From Talinum fruticosum (taxonomy: Eukaryota; Streptophyta; Magnoliopsida; Caryophyllales; Talinaceae): DNA of 64,000 nt. This document shows positions 21,911 through 33,180 of the stretch, in pieces; the stretch's first letter is position 1, and each line of letters starts with the position of its first letter. The stretch lies in the NCBI GenBank assembly GCA_021018815.1, contig JAITYX010000042.1, forward strand, positions 4,950,001 through 5,014,000. The letters run 5' to 3'. Both the position numbers and the translations under genes were made by a program. Below the pieces are notes generated by a model. The model saw only the letters and a program-made list of their open reading frames with translations, made no database searches and was not told the DNA's origin.

Positions 21911-22544
21911 TGTTAGGAGATGGCCCGGAATCATGCCCGAGGCTCAAAACAGCTAGCACAGCCCAGGGATCATGGAGCACGGTCGTTGTGGTGGCAAAAG
22001 AATTCAAACTTGCAAACCCGTGTCAATTGACATGGACAGCCCGTGTCGGGGGCACGGCCGTGTTGGTCGTGCGTCTTCGCCTATTGTCCATTTTGTGTGT
22101 TTTTGGGTGTTTTCTACTTTAATTGCTCGATATCAATGCTTGTTATTGCAGTGCAAGCCTAGGGGTGCTACATTTTTTATTTCAAGGGGTTACGTTGTTC
22201 ACCTTTGTAATCATCCAAGAATCATCCAAATATCCAATTGTTCAAGTATTGGGGTTTTGGTGAGTATCAATTGCCAACCGGGGGTGTCCAATTGATGAGT
22301 GTGCTATTGTAAGGAGAGTGTAGTGAGATTGGGTGATCTCGGGTTTGGAAAGGTCTCGAGGTTGAGATCATTTCTTATATTCTCTTATAATAATGGTATC
22401 GGTTTATTTGTGTCGGTCGCGGTTTTTCCCGATTTGGGTGTCCACGTTAAAATCCTTGTGTCCGTACTTTCATTTGACTTGTTTACTTCTAATTATCTTA
22501 TTCATCCAAAACGCTTCCGCATTCAAGGCGCTCATTTCCTAACA
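21911..22544 (+). repeat. Right LTR of Ty1-copia element
   Basis: 634 bp, same ends as the left LTR. Many substitutions and a rearranged CACGGG/CCCGTGTC-rich segment around 22020-22075 distinguish it from the left copy. Confidence 0.85.
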
Positions 22545-22997
22545 GTGTGTCATTCAATGATTGGTTCCGTATTGTCAATCGAAAATAATCAAATAAAAAA
22601 TTTGGTTCCATACTCGTATCATATGCAAATACTGGATAGCAAAGCCGGGGTTGTTTTGACCTGCCAAACAATTTTAATTCATTTCTAGTCTATTAAAATA
22701 AATAATAACAATAACAACAATAATAATTTCGAGTGTCGACAGCATTATTATAGCATGGAGGTAATTGAGTGGTTGCAGTACGTATATTCAATCTTCAACT
22801 TTTGATCGAGGAAGCAGAAACTCTCAGTAGATGTACAGAAGCTAAAACACCCCTTTTGATCTAATTGACATAAACTACCTTATGTGTTTTACATTATCAT
22901 TCTACACTATATATACACAGGCTTATTTCTAAGCTATCTAACCTTCGTTTATGTCGTTGGTGAACCCAAGGCTAGTGGTATGTAAAGATCGTCTCAT
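22545..22997. other. Intergenic DNA and AGPase 3' flank
   Basis: Short spacer between the retrotransposon and the stop codon of the AGPase gene; it should contain the AGPase 3' UTR (minus strand). No other feature seen. Confidence 0.45.
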
Positions 22998-25900
22998 CTA
23001 TATTGAAAGCCCGTCTTTTATGGTTGCGTTCTTGAGTATGATCGTGATGCCTGACCTGATGTAGAACCCTTCGTCTGGTCTATCCGCTTCTTCTACTCCC
23101 TGGAGAATAAGAAAGCGATAGCATGAGTAGATATTAATGCCTAATCATGTAGACGATGATCAACTTCATGGTTGAGCAATTGACAGTATAGAAATTAGTA
23201 CGGCATGGCTTACATCTTTGTTTGTGATGATCACATCTCTTCCGATCTTGGCGTTCTTGTCGATTATGCAGTTCCTATATTTGGAATATGTAAAAGATTA
23301 GAAGGCATTCTGGGAATTAGGCAGAATGCATGTTCATTGATACAGTTTTAAGTGTAACGAAGGAATCACCAGCGATCCTCATTACCTGATTTTAGTGTTT
23401 TGTCCAACGCCAATGGGGACCTTCCCCTCAGCAAGAAGAGACGCAATTTCTGATTCAGTTTGGTAATAGTCCGCGCCCATCATCATAGTGTCCTGAATGC
23501 CAAGTAAAAAGAATCTAGTCAGTCATTATCAATAGAGGAAAGTCAAAACATAATTATGTCAAAAAAGATCAATGGGGTCGGTTGCTCTTCACATAGCAAA
23601 CAATCACAAAAAAAGCCAGCCAATGTAATCGGGTTATAAGGTCCAAGGAGCTCAAGATGCACGCAACCTTGCCCTAAGCAGTTGCAACCAGAAAAGAGAC
23701 GTCTCCCAAAAGACACAAACAGAAGATTTGTATGAAATGTGAAAGTAAATAAGAGAAAAAAATCTAATAATAGTGAAAGTAGAAAAAAAAAAACATTTAG
23801 ATTGTAGTGGTAATATGCTTGTGAAAGTTGATCAGGGAGTCAGCTTGACAGTGATTCAGCCACTATGAAATACTTCCCGAACCATATTGGGGATACCTAA
23901 CTAAAGCTATTGAAAGAATATATTTAAAACAAAAGTTCAGACAGAAAATGAGAAGGGCTAACCTTAAGCTCAACACCATACTCTAACCTTGAACGCACTC
24001 CAACTACGGAATGTTCAATACTGCACTCCCGCAGAAAGCAGCCATGGGATACTATTGAATCTACAAGCTGTGAAAAAAGCAGTTCAAATAATGAGAAATG
24101 GACGCTAGAAGAATGAAACGGAAACATGAAGTAGACTGCAATACCTTGCAGCTATCAACTTTAGTAGGAGGTAGAAATCTGGGAGATGTGTAGAAAGGCG
24201 TTTTTGGGTCATAGAATTCAAACTTCGGAGGCTGCATTAAGGAAAATGTGAAGTTATTTCCAAAGTTGCTAACTACCAACTTACCCATCGACTATTAACG
24301 ACTTAATCAAAATCATATCTCACTCAGAACTCATAGATAATCAGTACAAATAAGTCATGCAAAATACATTGCAATGTTTAGACAAAATAAAACATCAAAC
24401 AGGGAAGACAGAACGACAGACCTGTTCTGTGAGGGCCAAGTTAGCATCAAAGAAAGACCTTATGGTTCCAATGTCCTCCCAGTAATCGTTGAACAAATAG
24501 GCCTGAAAAGTGGAGCCAATTTAATAAGCCAAACCCTCTCTGGTTGAAATGAAAAGGAAATGAAAGAAAAACCAAATAGGTTGATACGAAAGGAGAAGCT
24601 AAGGAACAGGCTTGCTCCACCTGGACATTGTATTCTTCAACAGCGGAAGGAATAATCTCGGAGCCAAAATCATTGCTTGATGGGTGTTTATTTAGAAGAT
24701 CCCTGAGGACATCACTCCGAAAGACATACACACCCATTGATGCAATGTATGGGTTTTCCACAGCTTTTTCCTCTGACAGCCCAAAAGAGGTGGTATCAAC
24801 TTGCTGCAGTGACCAAAAAAATATATAACTAAAAAAAGGCAGTTTATGAAAAAGCCAGCTTGACTGTCTTTGAAAATTATCCAGAAAGATATGGGAGATA
24901 ACAAAGAAATAGGGTAAATAAAACCAAGAACAGAATCAACAAGTATTTAACCAAACAAAGTTGGTCAATCGGCATACCATCGCATTTAGATCAGGTCCCT
25001 CTGGTTTTTCTGCAAAGTCGACTATTCGTCCATTTTGGTCAATCTTCATCAACTCACAATCTGATGCACGGCTGCAGGTTACCAACTTTTACATTAGCCA
25101 AACAGATACCAGATATGTAACTATAATTGCAATTCGCAATAACGTAAATTCAAGTGCTTTCATTCAATCTAAGCAAACTTAAGATCTTCACTAGTGTTAC
25201 AGTCAAAGGAAATCAGATTAGTTTTACCATTAAGGAGACCATAATTTGATTTTGCTCAAGACTCAACCCATTAATACCTTCTCTGTTTTGTATTTTCTGT
25301 GCAGTTACAGTTAGGAGTTAGTCAGTGAGTTGGTTGAAATTAGTCACATCCTGTTGAGGATATGGCTACCTAGTAGGACTTATGTAAACAAAGGGAGATG
25401 TGTTTTAGCAGGACAAAACTACTAAACCGAACAGAAAGGGTCAATTGATTTGACTGACTTTTATCTCAGTGTTACTTCATCTTTCATTTGCTTATCCAAA
25501 GGTTTGTAAATTTTCATTCAATGCAGCTATTAATATTGGTTACTTCCACTTAGTATCAGCACACTCTTCAATCCTGATTGAAAATCTACTATCTATTCCT
25601 ATAGTAATTCCGATTAGTGTATGACATTTCTTCTTGCCAGTGATTGTTTCCGCGGTTCTTTGTCTGATCAGCATTTTACAATTGGCAAAACTTCTACAAA
25701 TTTCTTCATTTGAAAACCACGATCTCTAACACCAACATTGACCTTCTCAGCTCCAAGCCTTTATTTAGTGTGTTCCACTATCAAGAGGACGAGGAACATA
25801 ACATAACCCCCCAATCTATATCTGACACTGTGAAGAGGAATATGACTTTCCAATGTTGGATCCACAAGAATTTTTGCCAAAGGATGAAATAAATCATTAT

Positions 25901-27889
25901 TATTGAGTTATTGGAGGTAGTTCAGAGATATCCTATAAAAGTACAAGCAGTCACTTATCCAAATCAATATCTTGAGTCTCAATGCCTTTTCACTGTCACT
26001 TCCCCTCGATGAGTTTACTAATTTGGATTCCAACTACTCCACACACATCCAACCCCCATTCTAATGTCTGTTTGATAGTTGTATCAAAGGAGGCTAAAAT
26101 ATTATCCAGCACACAAATAAAAAACAGCATACCTCTCATTCATGGGTACACATGAGACTGTAATGTCAGCATTTGCATCAATATGCTTCTGGTAAAGTAA
26201 AGAACGAAAGAGTCAGCACAATGTTATAAAGAACTTGGAAGAATATTCTGGTACAGACTGTTAAATGAAAATAACCAATACCTGCACAAAATCCATGTAA
26301 TTCATTCGGTAAAGATGATCACCGGATAATACCAGTATATGCTCAACATTCCTGCGTTTAGCATCCTGCATAAGTGACACAGCATACTCCCTCTTAGTAA
26401 TCAACTATAAAAACCCACAATCTTGCGCAAAAGGCTACTAATAAGATTGACAACTACTTAGACTTACGTCAAATATCCAAGAAACCTGTCGCACTGCATC
26501 GGCAGTGCCCTGAAACCACCTATTTCCTGCTTCTCCTGGTGTTTGAGTAGCAGCCAGAACCTGTTCACCAGCAAAAGCAATATTTCCTTAGTCCTGGGTT
26601 AATCCACAAAGACTGACATAGTTATCGAATGTTCCTATCCATCAATCTAATGCACAAAGCTACCGCCTAAAATGCACTATTTTTCTTCTTTTGGGGGGTG
26701 GGGATCTAATATATGGGGTAAAACATTATGTTACTCATTTTACAGATCAAGTCCTGTGCCATATGCTTTAAATGCCAACATGGATATGTCAAAAACTCTC
26801 AGAAGAAGGGTCAGTCCAACATCTAGACACGTATCCATGTCACACTCTTGTCATTGAGTCCAAGTAACATAGGTCGTAACCCTCTTATAATTACAGAGAC
26901 TGTTTCTATAAGTCATATAGGAAAGCTCATCCATGAACCAACTTACAAAACAATCCAAATTACTACACATCCTGGTCAAGGCTTCTTACCTCCACAAAAC
27001 CATCCCCAAAATTTACACCATCTCCAAAGTGATATGTTCGAGCAAGGTGACGATTGAGCGAGAACGAGTTGAACTGAGTTAGAATGTATATCTTAGTTAT
27101 GCCACTGTTGATGCAGTTGCTCATTGGCACATCAATAAGCCTATAACACCCTCCAATTGGGACCTGCAATTCACACTATTCATATCAACTACTTTGAATA
27201 TAATTTTTCTCATTCTTTGACCTTTTTTTTCTTTTTTTTTTTTTGTTTTTTTTGGGGGGTTGATGTTCATAATCCCAATTCAAGAATGAAGATTACTAGG
27301 GAAAAACATATTTTACTCAAATATCATAAAAATTAGAAATCCAGTTGTTGGTTTTTCTGTTTTTCTTGTTTCAAATTACCGCTGGCTTGGCTCTCTTGCT
27401 AGTAAGAGGGAAGAGACGAGTCCCAGCACCTCCACCCAATATGATTGCAGCCACATTTTTGGGGTCTGCCACAGGAGATTCAAAGAATGCTGGCTCAGCT
27501 TTCTGCATTTAAAAAATAAAACAGAAATTAAAAAAAAAAAGGAATCATCCAACTTTACAACTAAAGCAGTGGTATAAATTTATCGGTAAAAGGCAAAAAA
27601 GATTATCAACTTTGTTTAATTTTTCTGCCAAAAGTCTTTCAAAATTATGCAAAAATTTGAGCGAGGGAAAAGAGCCTACCAGTGAGTCTTTCACTGCTTG
27701 ATTAAAATCAGAAGTGAGAACACAGAAGGTAACCCCTGATTTCTTAACCTCTCTGCCCTTCTTTCGAGCTCTCAAATTCCTGCAAATTAGTGCTCCCAGA
27801 TCTGTGCCATTGAAACTTTGCCTGATTCTCTCTCCCAAGAATTGGTTTTTCCCAGCTTGAGGCACATGGGCATTAAGCCTTAAAGCCAT
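22998..27889 (-). CDS. ADP-glucose pyrophosphorylase large subunit (plastid)
   Basis: Large subunit of the plastid AGPase heterotetramer, which makes ADP-glucose from glucose 1-phosphate and ATP, the first committed step of starch synthesis. Fourteen minus-strand exons: 27889-27680, 27502-27380, 27163-26990, 26560-26468, 26365-26282, 26188-26133, 25071-24978, 24803-24621, 24502-24422, 24231-24145, 24067-23963, 23492-23386, 23274-23214, 23099-22998. All are GT-AG and in phase; 519 aa. Residues 1 to about 70 look like a transit peptide. The nucleotide loop is [12 protein letters not shown] (93-104), followed by [28 protein letters not shown] (215-221) and AEKP (267-270). The C-terminal beta-helix contains [30 protein letters not shown] and [23 protein letters not shown] and [18 protein letters not shown] mark it as a large subunit, nearest the APL2/APL3 type. 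The usual SRASDFGLMK reads [10 protein letters not shown]. Confidence 0.95.
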
Positions 27890-29867
27890 AGCTTATTTCC
27901 TTCTACCTGCTTCAGTTCAAACAAGTAGACAAAAACTCATCATTTCTTTATGATTCGTAAATCTTCCCCTTTTTTTCCTCTTTTTGTTGCCATGCACATT
28001 AAGCAAAGATCTTAACTTTACAAAAAATTGACTCAAAGAAACACGACAAAATCCGGGCATATTGGGAAAAATATACACCCAAATCACGGATTAAGTAATG
28101 GGGAAGAAAGACAAGAAATGCCCAGATCAAAGAAACCAAAAGAAAGAGAAAAAGCTATACCCACAAGGAAAAATCCCAAAAAATGAAATCTTTTGACAGC
28201 TTCAGAATCCCGGAGGAATAGGAACAGAGATATCAATAAATGGAAATTATGCAAATAAATAGCTAGTGAGAGATTTCATTTTATTGCTTCTATTCCCTAG
28301 CCGAGTGTTGCTGAAAAGGTCAGGAACAGAGGAGAGAGATCCGAGAGTACGTTACAGTTGAATCAAAATCAAGAAAGAGAGAGAGACAGAGGGAGGGGTG
28401 CATGTGAATGGTCACGAGAGATACTGCGAGGTGTGACCCAATTTCAATGGCAAAAATCAAGTGGCAAGTTTAGGTTTTTAGTGGAAGTGGTGGTGAGAGA
28501 ATGAGTATGAGTAGGAGAATAATGCGGTGGGTTCTGTAATGGTGGGGTTTTGAGGTCAGTGAGGTCAGATTATGATGATTCATTACTCAGCAGGGAGTGC
28601 CACAAAGAAAATTGAGACTGGAACTTCTATGAGGTGGAAGGTTGAAAATTGAAATCCTATCACACTCTAGGAAACTGGATTTCTTAATTTTCTAAATGAG
28701 GTACCTTTTTTTTAGAAAAATATATGTTCATATCAGATCTTACATCTGTATACCTTTTCTTTTTGAGTTATAAAATCATTCCAAAGTAGAAAAATATCAT
28801 ATCTTAGGTATTCGTTTCTGTAGTTTATGGTGAAATAATGTAAATTATCAAGGCTTATGGGCATTAGTAGAGTTGATCAAGTGGTGTGACTCTCCTTAAA
28901 GGAGATCTAAAGTTCAATTAAGCTAGAGTTATCATATGCGGGAACAGGCTTCACTGTGTGAGGAGACGTGAGGGGATTAAATATGACGAGTATCAAGTTA
29001 TTGTTCTCTTTGAATTTTTTATAACTCATACTGTAATAGGAAATTAAATACGATAGAGAGAACCTATAATGAAAAAGTAAGCTGATATTTATAAGTAATT
29101 AGTTATTTTTACCTATATTTCAAGAAAGTCTTCCACTAAAATGCGTCGTCACCTTTACATTTGAATATTTTCATATATAAATGAATATGTATGAATTTAA
29201 AACACTTATTTATCTAACATTTCTCGATTTTAGTTTGAGATGTTTATATTTATGAAGTTAGTTTGAGACTTTTATATTTATAAAAGTGTTCAGTTTATTA
29301 TAGCTAAGAGTAGTCTAAGAGGTGAGTAGATTAGTGAATTCGTCATAAAAGTAATATATATGCTTTCTCAAGTAGGTTAGATTAATTACCAAGTAAGACT
29401 CTTTGTTATGGTGTTAGTGCATGGTGATTTATGGTAAACTAAGGAAACATATTAAGGGCAAAATGCCAAATGGCAAGTAAGCAAGGAATGCCGTGGATGT
29501 TGGTTTTCCCATGTCGCCGTGGGCGGTACGTTCCACCATTTCATCACCACTTTCATCTCATTGTGCGTGCCAAGCCCATAGCCAAAAGGTCATATCATGA
29601 TCGGTGATAACTACGGGTGGATTTAAGGCGAGTCCTGAACTTGATAAGTTTTAATTTGACACATTAAATATTTAAATGAAACCTGAATACAAGTTAAAGT
29701 CGAGCTTGAGCTTAATTGAATTTTAAAATATTGTGCTTTTTATATATGATTTAAATTTTTATGTAATAATTTAATAAAATATTTTAAAATTTAAAAATTA
29801 TAATGCCAATGTGAAATAAGAAGAAACAATAATATGATGGCCAATGTTTGGAGTCTTTCACACTCAG
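27890..29867. other. AGPase 5' flank and intergenic DNA
   Basis: On the minus strand GAAGCAG followed by GTAGAAGG just before the ATG (about 27903-27915) could be a 5'-UTR intron acceptor; the matching donor and transcription start were not fixed, so the promoter is not delimited. Purine-rich runs at 28370-28395 probably fall in the 5' UTR or promoter. 28870-28930 weakly resembles a SINE relic. The rest is AT-rich without a gene. Confidence 0.4.
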
Positions 29868-30118
29868 TTCATTACATTACATGTTTCGCTTGAGTGCCGA
29901 GAGGTGAGTGGCTTGATGGCCACTCACCCTATTCCAAAGCTTTCCACCCGGGTTCGATCTCGGGTGGACACAAATTTCTCAAGTTTGAGGATTTGTGTCG
30001 TCGTGGGTATAGTTATGCTTGACATCCCCTTCCCGACCTCGTTAAACCCGTTGGGCTTTTCTGCGAGATAAGGGGTCCAATGGGTGGACTCGCTTACCCT
30101 TGAAAAAAATAATAAAAA
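29868..30118 (+). mobile_element. tRNA-derived SINE-like element
   Basis: Has an A-box-like TGGCTTGATGG (about 29907-29917), a B-box-like GGTTCGATCTC about 40 bp further (about 29950), a GC-richer body than its surroundings, and an A-rich 3' end (TTGAAAAAAATAATAAAAAA). This order fits a polymerase III-derived SINE. Target-site duplications were not resolved. Confidence 0.55.
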
Positions 30119-31195
30119 ATATTTCGCTTGAGTAACGGTGTTGAAATTTAATTTTTGAGGTTGGATTATATTGAATTTTTAAATTAAATTAAAGTAAATT
30201 AACCTTAGATTATTGATATTCTTTTTCCAATATTATGTTGATATTTTTAGAGAAGAAAAGTTGTTAACTATTATTTGATGACAAATTTTAAATTAGTATA
30301 AAAATTTGACCTTAGACCTATTTTTCTGTTTCATATAAGTTACAAAGATAATACAAACGTGATACCTAATATATTTAAAATTACAGTCTTAATATTAGTA
30401 AATTTAGGCAATATTTTTATTTATTTATAGGATCGTGACCTATCTATATCTATTATATACAAATCAATCACGTGCGTATCTCCAAGAAATATATATAATA
30501 TTAGACCAAATTTTAAATACGCCTACTATTCCTAAATAGAGTATTGTTTGTCGTCCTTATCCTCCTTGAATGACATTTTCTTTAGCAACAAAACAAAATT
30601 AGGCATAGTGAGTCAATGAGTTAGGAGAGTCAGCCCAAATTTTAGTCGACTATTTAAGAAAGTAGGTTTAGTTGAGCTTTCCATTTAGATTAATTCATCA
30701 TATTGAATTCCCATCATTTCCATCCTACACAACAAAGTTTTGTTCCAATTTTCATATGAAGTGAAACTATACAACCAAACAAAAAAATTCCCTCAATTCA
30801 CGCCAATTTTTCCTCAATGCCATATGCTCATAAGAAGAATCGTTTGAAAAGTTAAAATTATCCATTGTTACGGAAAGGCAAACCAAATAGCAGACAGAGT
30901 TTAGGATATCATTTTCTTGATACTTCAATCGGTGATATTATAAAATTGCTTTTTGTAAACAATGTAGGTGCCGCTTGATCCAAATTCATTAGAAAGTTAA
31001 TTTTTCCTTTGGTATGTAACCCTCTCGTTTGCACACAAAAATTATATAAAATTTTTTGAATTGTTATACCGACTAGATTTAGTATGTAAAGTAATACGAT
31101 AAGCAAGGTAACAAATATATTGAACGATAGATTTGGTCCAATAGTGCAATTTGAATGGATCTTCGATCGACCACCGTCAACCCGACCCAATCTAG
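30119..31195. other. AT-rich intergenic DNA
   Basis: No gene, repeat or RNA gene recognised; a reading frame on the minus strand (30909-31190) has no family resemblance. Confidence 0.45.
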
Positions 31196-31244
31196 ATGGA
31201 CCTATCCATATCTAGATACAACCCAACCCATGTCTTAAGACTAA

Positions 31245-31300
31245 CCAAAATTGGGCCAAAGCCCAAACCTCTTTTGAGCCCAAGAAGCCTCTGCATGCAC
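31245..31300 (+). promoter_or_regulatory. bL31c promoter with site II motifs
   Basis: ATTGGGCCAAAGCCCAAACC (about 31250-31269) and GAGCCCAAG (about 31278) are TGGGCC/TGGGCT site II elements, typical of plant ribosomal protein promoters. They lie about 100-130 bp before the ATG. Confidence 0.6.
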
Positions 31301-31378
31301 CCCAACTCACCCTTCATCAACAAAACCAAAGAAGCACCACATCCACTCACATCCGTTCTCTCTCTCCTTTCTCCAACA

Positions 31379-31774
31379 ATGGCGCTCACCCTATCCAACC
31401 AGTTCCTGGCAAAACTCCCTCCAACCCCGCCATCCCTAACCCTCCCGAAGACCCCCAAATCGTCCTCTCTCCGGCCGCAATGGAGTTGCCGGAAAAAGGA
31501 CATCCACCCGGAATTCTACGAGGACGCCAAGGTCTACTGCAATGGAGAGCTCGTCATGACCACCGGCGGCACCCAAAAGGAGTACGCCGTCGATGTCTGG
31601 TCCGGGAACCACCCCTTCTACCTGGGCAGCCGCTCAGCCGTCCTTATCGACGATGACCAGGTCGAGAAGTTCAGGAAGAAGTTCGGCGAGCTCTCCAAAA
31701 TCATGGAGATTCCGGTCCTCAAGGGAGAGATTGTTCTCCCGCCTAAGCGCAAGGCTGGGAAGAAGAAGAAGTGA
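31379..31774 (+). CDS. RPL31: 50S ribosomal protein L31, chloroplastic (bL31c)
   Basis: Nuclear-encoded plastid ribosomal protein of the large subunit. Single exon, 131 aa. Residues 1 to about 38 (MALTLSNQFLAKLPPTPPSL...) are Ser/Pro-rich, as in a chloroplast transit peptide. The mature part begins near CRKKDIHPEFYEDAKVYCNG and contains TTGGTQKEYAVDVWSGNHPF; the end is Lys-rich (KRKAGKKKK). Bacterial zinc-type L31 has CxC and CxxC motifs; here only the Cys in VYCNG of that set remains and SGN replaces the second pair, so zinc is probably not bound. Two further in-frame ATGs lie upstream (31196 and about 31295), but similarity begins at 31379 and the site II promoter lies between them, so 31379 is preferred. 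A pyrimidine-rich leader (CTCTCTCTCC) precedes it. Confidence 0.95.
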   Translation: MALTLSNQFLAKLPPTPPSLTLPKTPKSSSLRPQWSCRKKDIHPEFYEDAKVYCNGELVMTTGGTQKEYAVDVWSGNHPFYLGSRSAVLIDDDQVEKFRKKFGELSKIMEIPVLKGEIVLPPKRKAGKKKK

Positions 31775-33180
31775 GGAGAGAGAAAATTCGGGTATTCTTT
31801 TGCTCCCTTAGGTTTAATCCATGTTCTGTATAATGTTGATCTTTTATTGTTGTATGAATGGCTGTTTTTGTTTTCGATGGGTAAATTTAATGTGAATTCG
31901 GGTATTATTTTAGCGAATGGAATGAAATGAGTATGTCAGCTTGAAAATTGATGGGTTTTGCCGCAATTGATTGCAGAACTATATACTGATGTGAAATTAG
32001 TGTTTTGATGAATGAAATGCATTGTTCTAAGTTGGAAGTTGGTGATCTTTGAGTAAAATTATTGCTACCTTATCATTTCGGTAGCTAGATCAGATAAGGT
32101 TAGGGAATTTAGTATGTTGCCCGTAACTTGAGCTAGTAGAGAGACTATTTCTCAATCATCCAAGGAAAAGATTTTGATTTGATGCTATGCGATGCGAATT
32201 TGGTGGGTTCAACTCCGTTGAATTTTTTGCAATCCCGTTGGTTTATTTGTTTCCGCTGTTCCCCTAGATTTAGAGGAAATGGGTTCTAGGGCTCAATAAG
32301 TATGAGAGAGAGAGAGTTGGTGATGTATTTCATTTCATGAGTTAGGGCTGTGGATTGTGCAGTTTTGGAGTACGGTGCAGCTTACCTGTCTTATTGGCTG
32401 TTCTTTTACAAATTGAAATTGGAAGTGTTTGAGGACATTGCTTGAAAGATTAAGGATCACCTCTTGGAGGCGTTACATTGCTTAAGAGGGAATGACATGA
32501 TATACTTAGTGGCTTTGTTGTTATTTTAGGTGTCTTATTGCCTCCAATTTGCGAGTTTAACTTTATAAACTCGCCCAAGTTTGGGTGTCCCTTGGCAATT
32601 TGGTTTTGCTGTCTTTCTTTTGCTTTGTTTGGTGCCCCTTTGTGCTTTCGGCTGGTCCAGGAAGAAAGTTCAGTGGTAAAGCATAGCAATTGGGTCTTAT
32701 AGTGGAATATGATTTGGACAATCTTGTAAAAGATTCCGTAGGTGTACGATGGCAAGAAGTGGTAGAGATTATGGTTCTGATTACTTATTAGATAGAACTA
32801 AAAAGACACACTAAGAATATGGTTGATTTACTAGTGATAAATAGTAACTCGGTTAATTTGCTTGCAATTAGTGTGTAACCTGTGCTTGATTATATGTGCC
32901 TCACACCAGTATGTTTCAGCAGGCATTGGACTCGGCCATTCTTCAATAACTTTGTATATTTGTCATCCAAAAATAAAATTCATGTCTGTAGCATGTTAGT
33001 CAGGTTGAGGATTTGATAAGGGTACTTGAGACGTTATGAAGAGTCTGAATAGCCAGCTATAGCTGTGGCTTCCACCACAGCTATTGAAAGCGGCACTTCA
33101 TAATTTCTATGTTGGGAATCGATTTCAACATAACTCAGGGACCAGCTTCCGATGAAAACTGAGTCAGCAAGTCCCTTCTT
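31775..33180. other. Intergenic DNA with a short perfect inverted repeat
   Basis: Begins with the bL31c 3' UTR. The only structured element noted is at 33059-33084: ATAGCTGTGG, a 6-nt loop CTTCCA, then CCACAGCTAT, a 10-bp perfect stem. Short open frames here have no family resemblance. Confidence 0.45.

Larger units (their letters stand above)
19854..22544 (+). mobile_element. Ty1-copia LTR retrotransposon, internally deleted
   Basis: Two LTRs of 633 and 634 bp (19854-20486 and 21911-22544) both begin TGTTAGGAGATG and end TTCCTAACA. After the left LTR is a primer binding site, TGGTATTAGAGC (20489-20500), one base off the tRNA-iMet complement TGGTATCAGAGC. Before the right LTR is GGTGGAGATT, the usual copia polypurine tract. 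The internal region is only about 1.42 kb and holds remains of gag, a zinc knuckle, the start of protease and the gag-pre-integrase region. Integrase, reverse transcriptase and RNase H are missing. The LTRs have diverged clearly, so the insertion is old. Flanking 5-bp sequences (CAACA and GTGTG) do not match. Confidence 0.9.

Noticed and set aside
21534..22007. 157-codon minus-strand frame in the retrotransposon
   Set aside because: The plus strand of the same DNA encodes gag-pre-integrase remains; the minus frame crosses the LTR border.
31192..31503. Antisense frame opposite bL31c
   Set aside because: Overlaps a well-supported gene and has no family resemblance.
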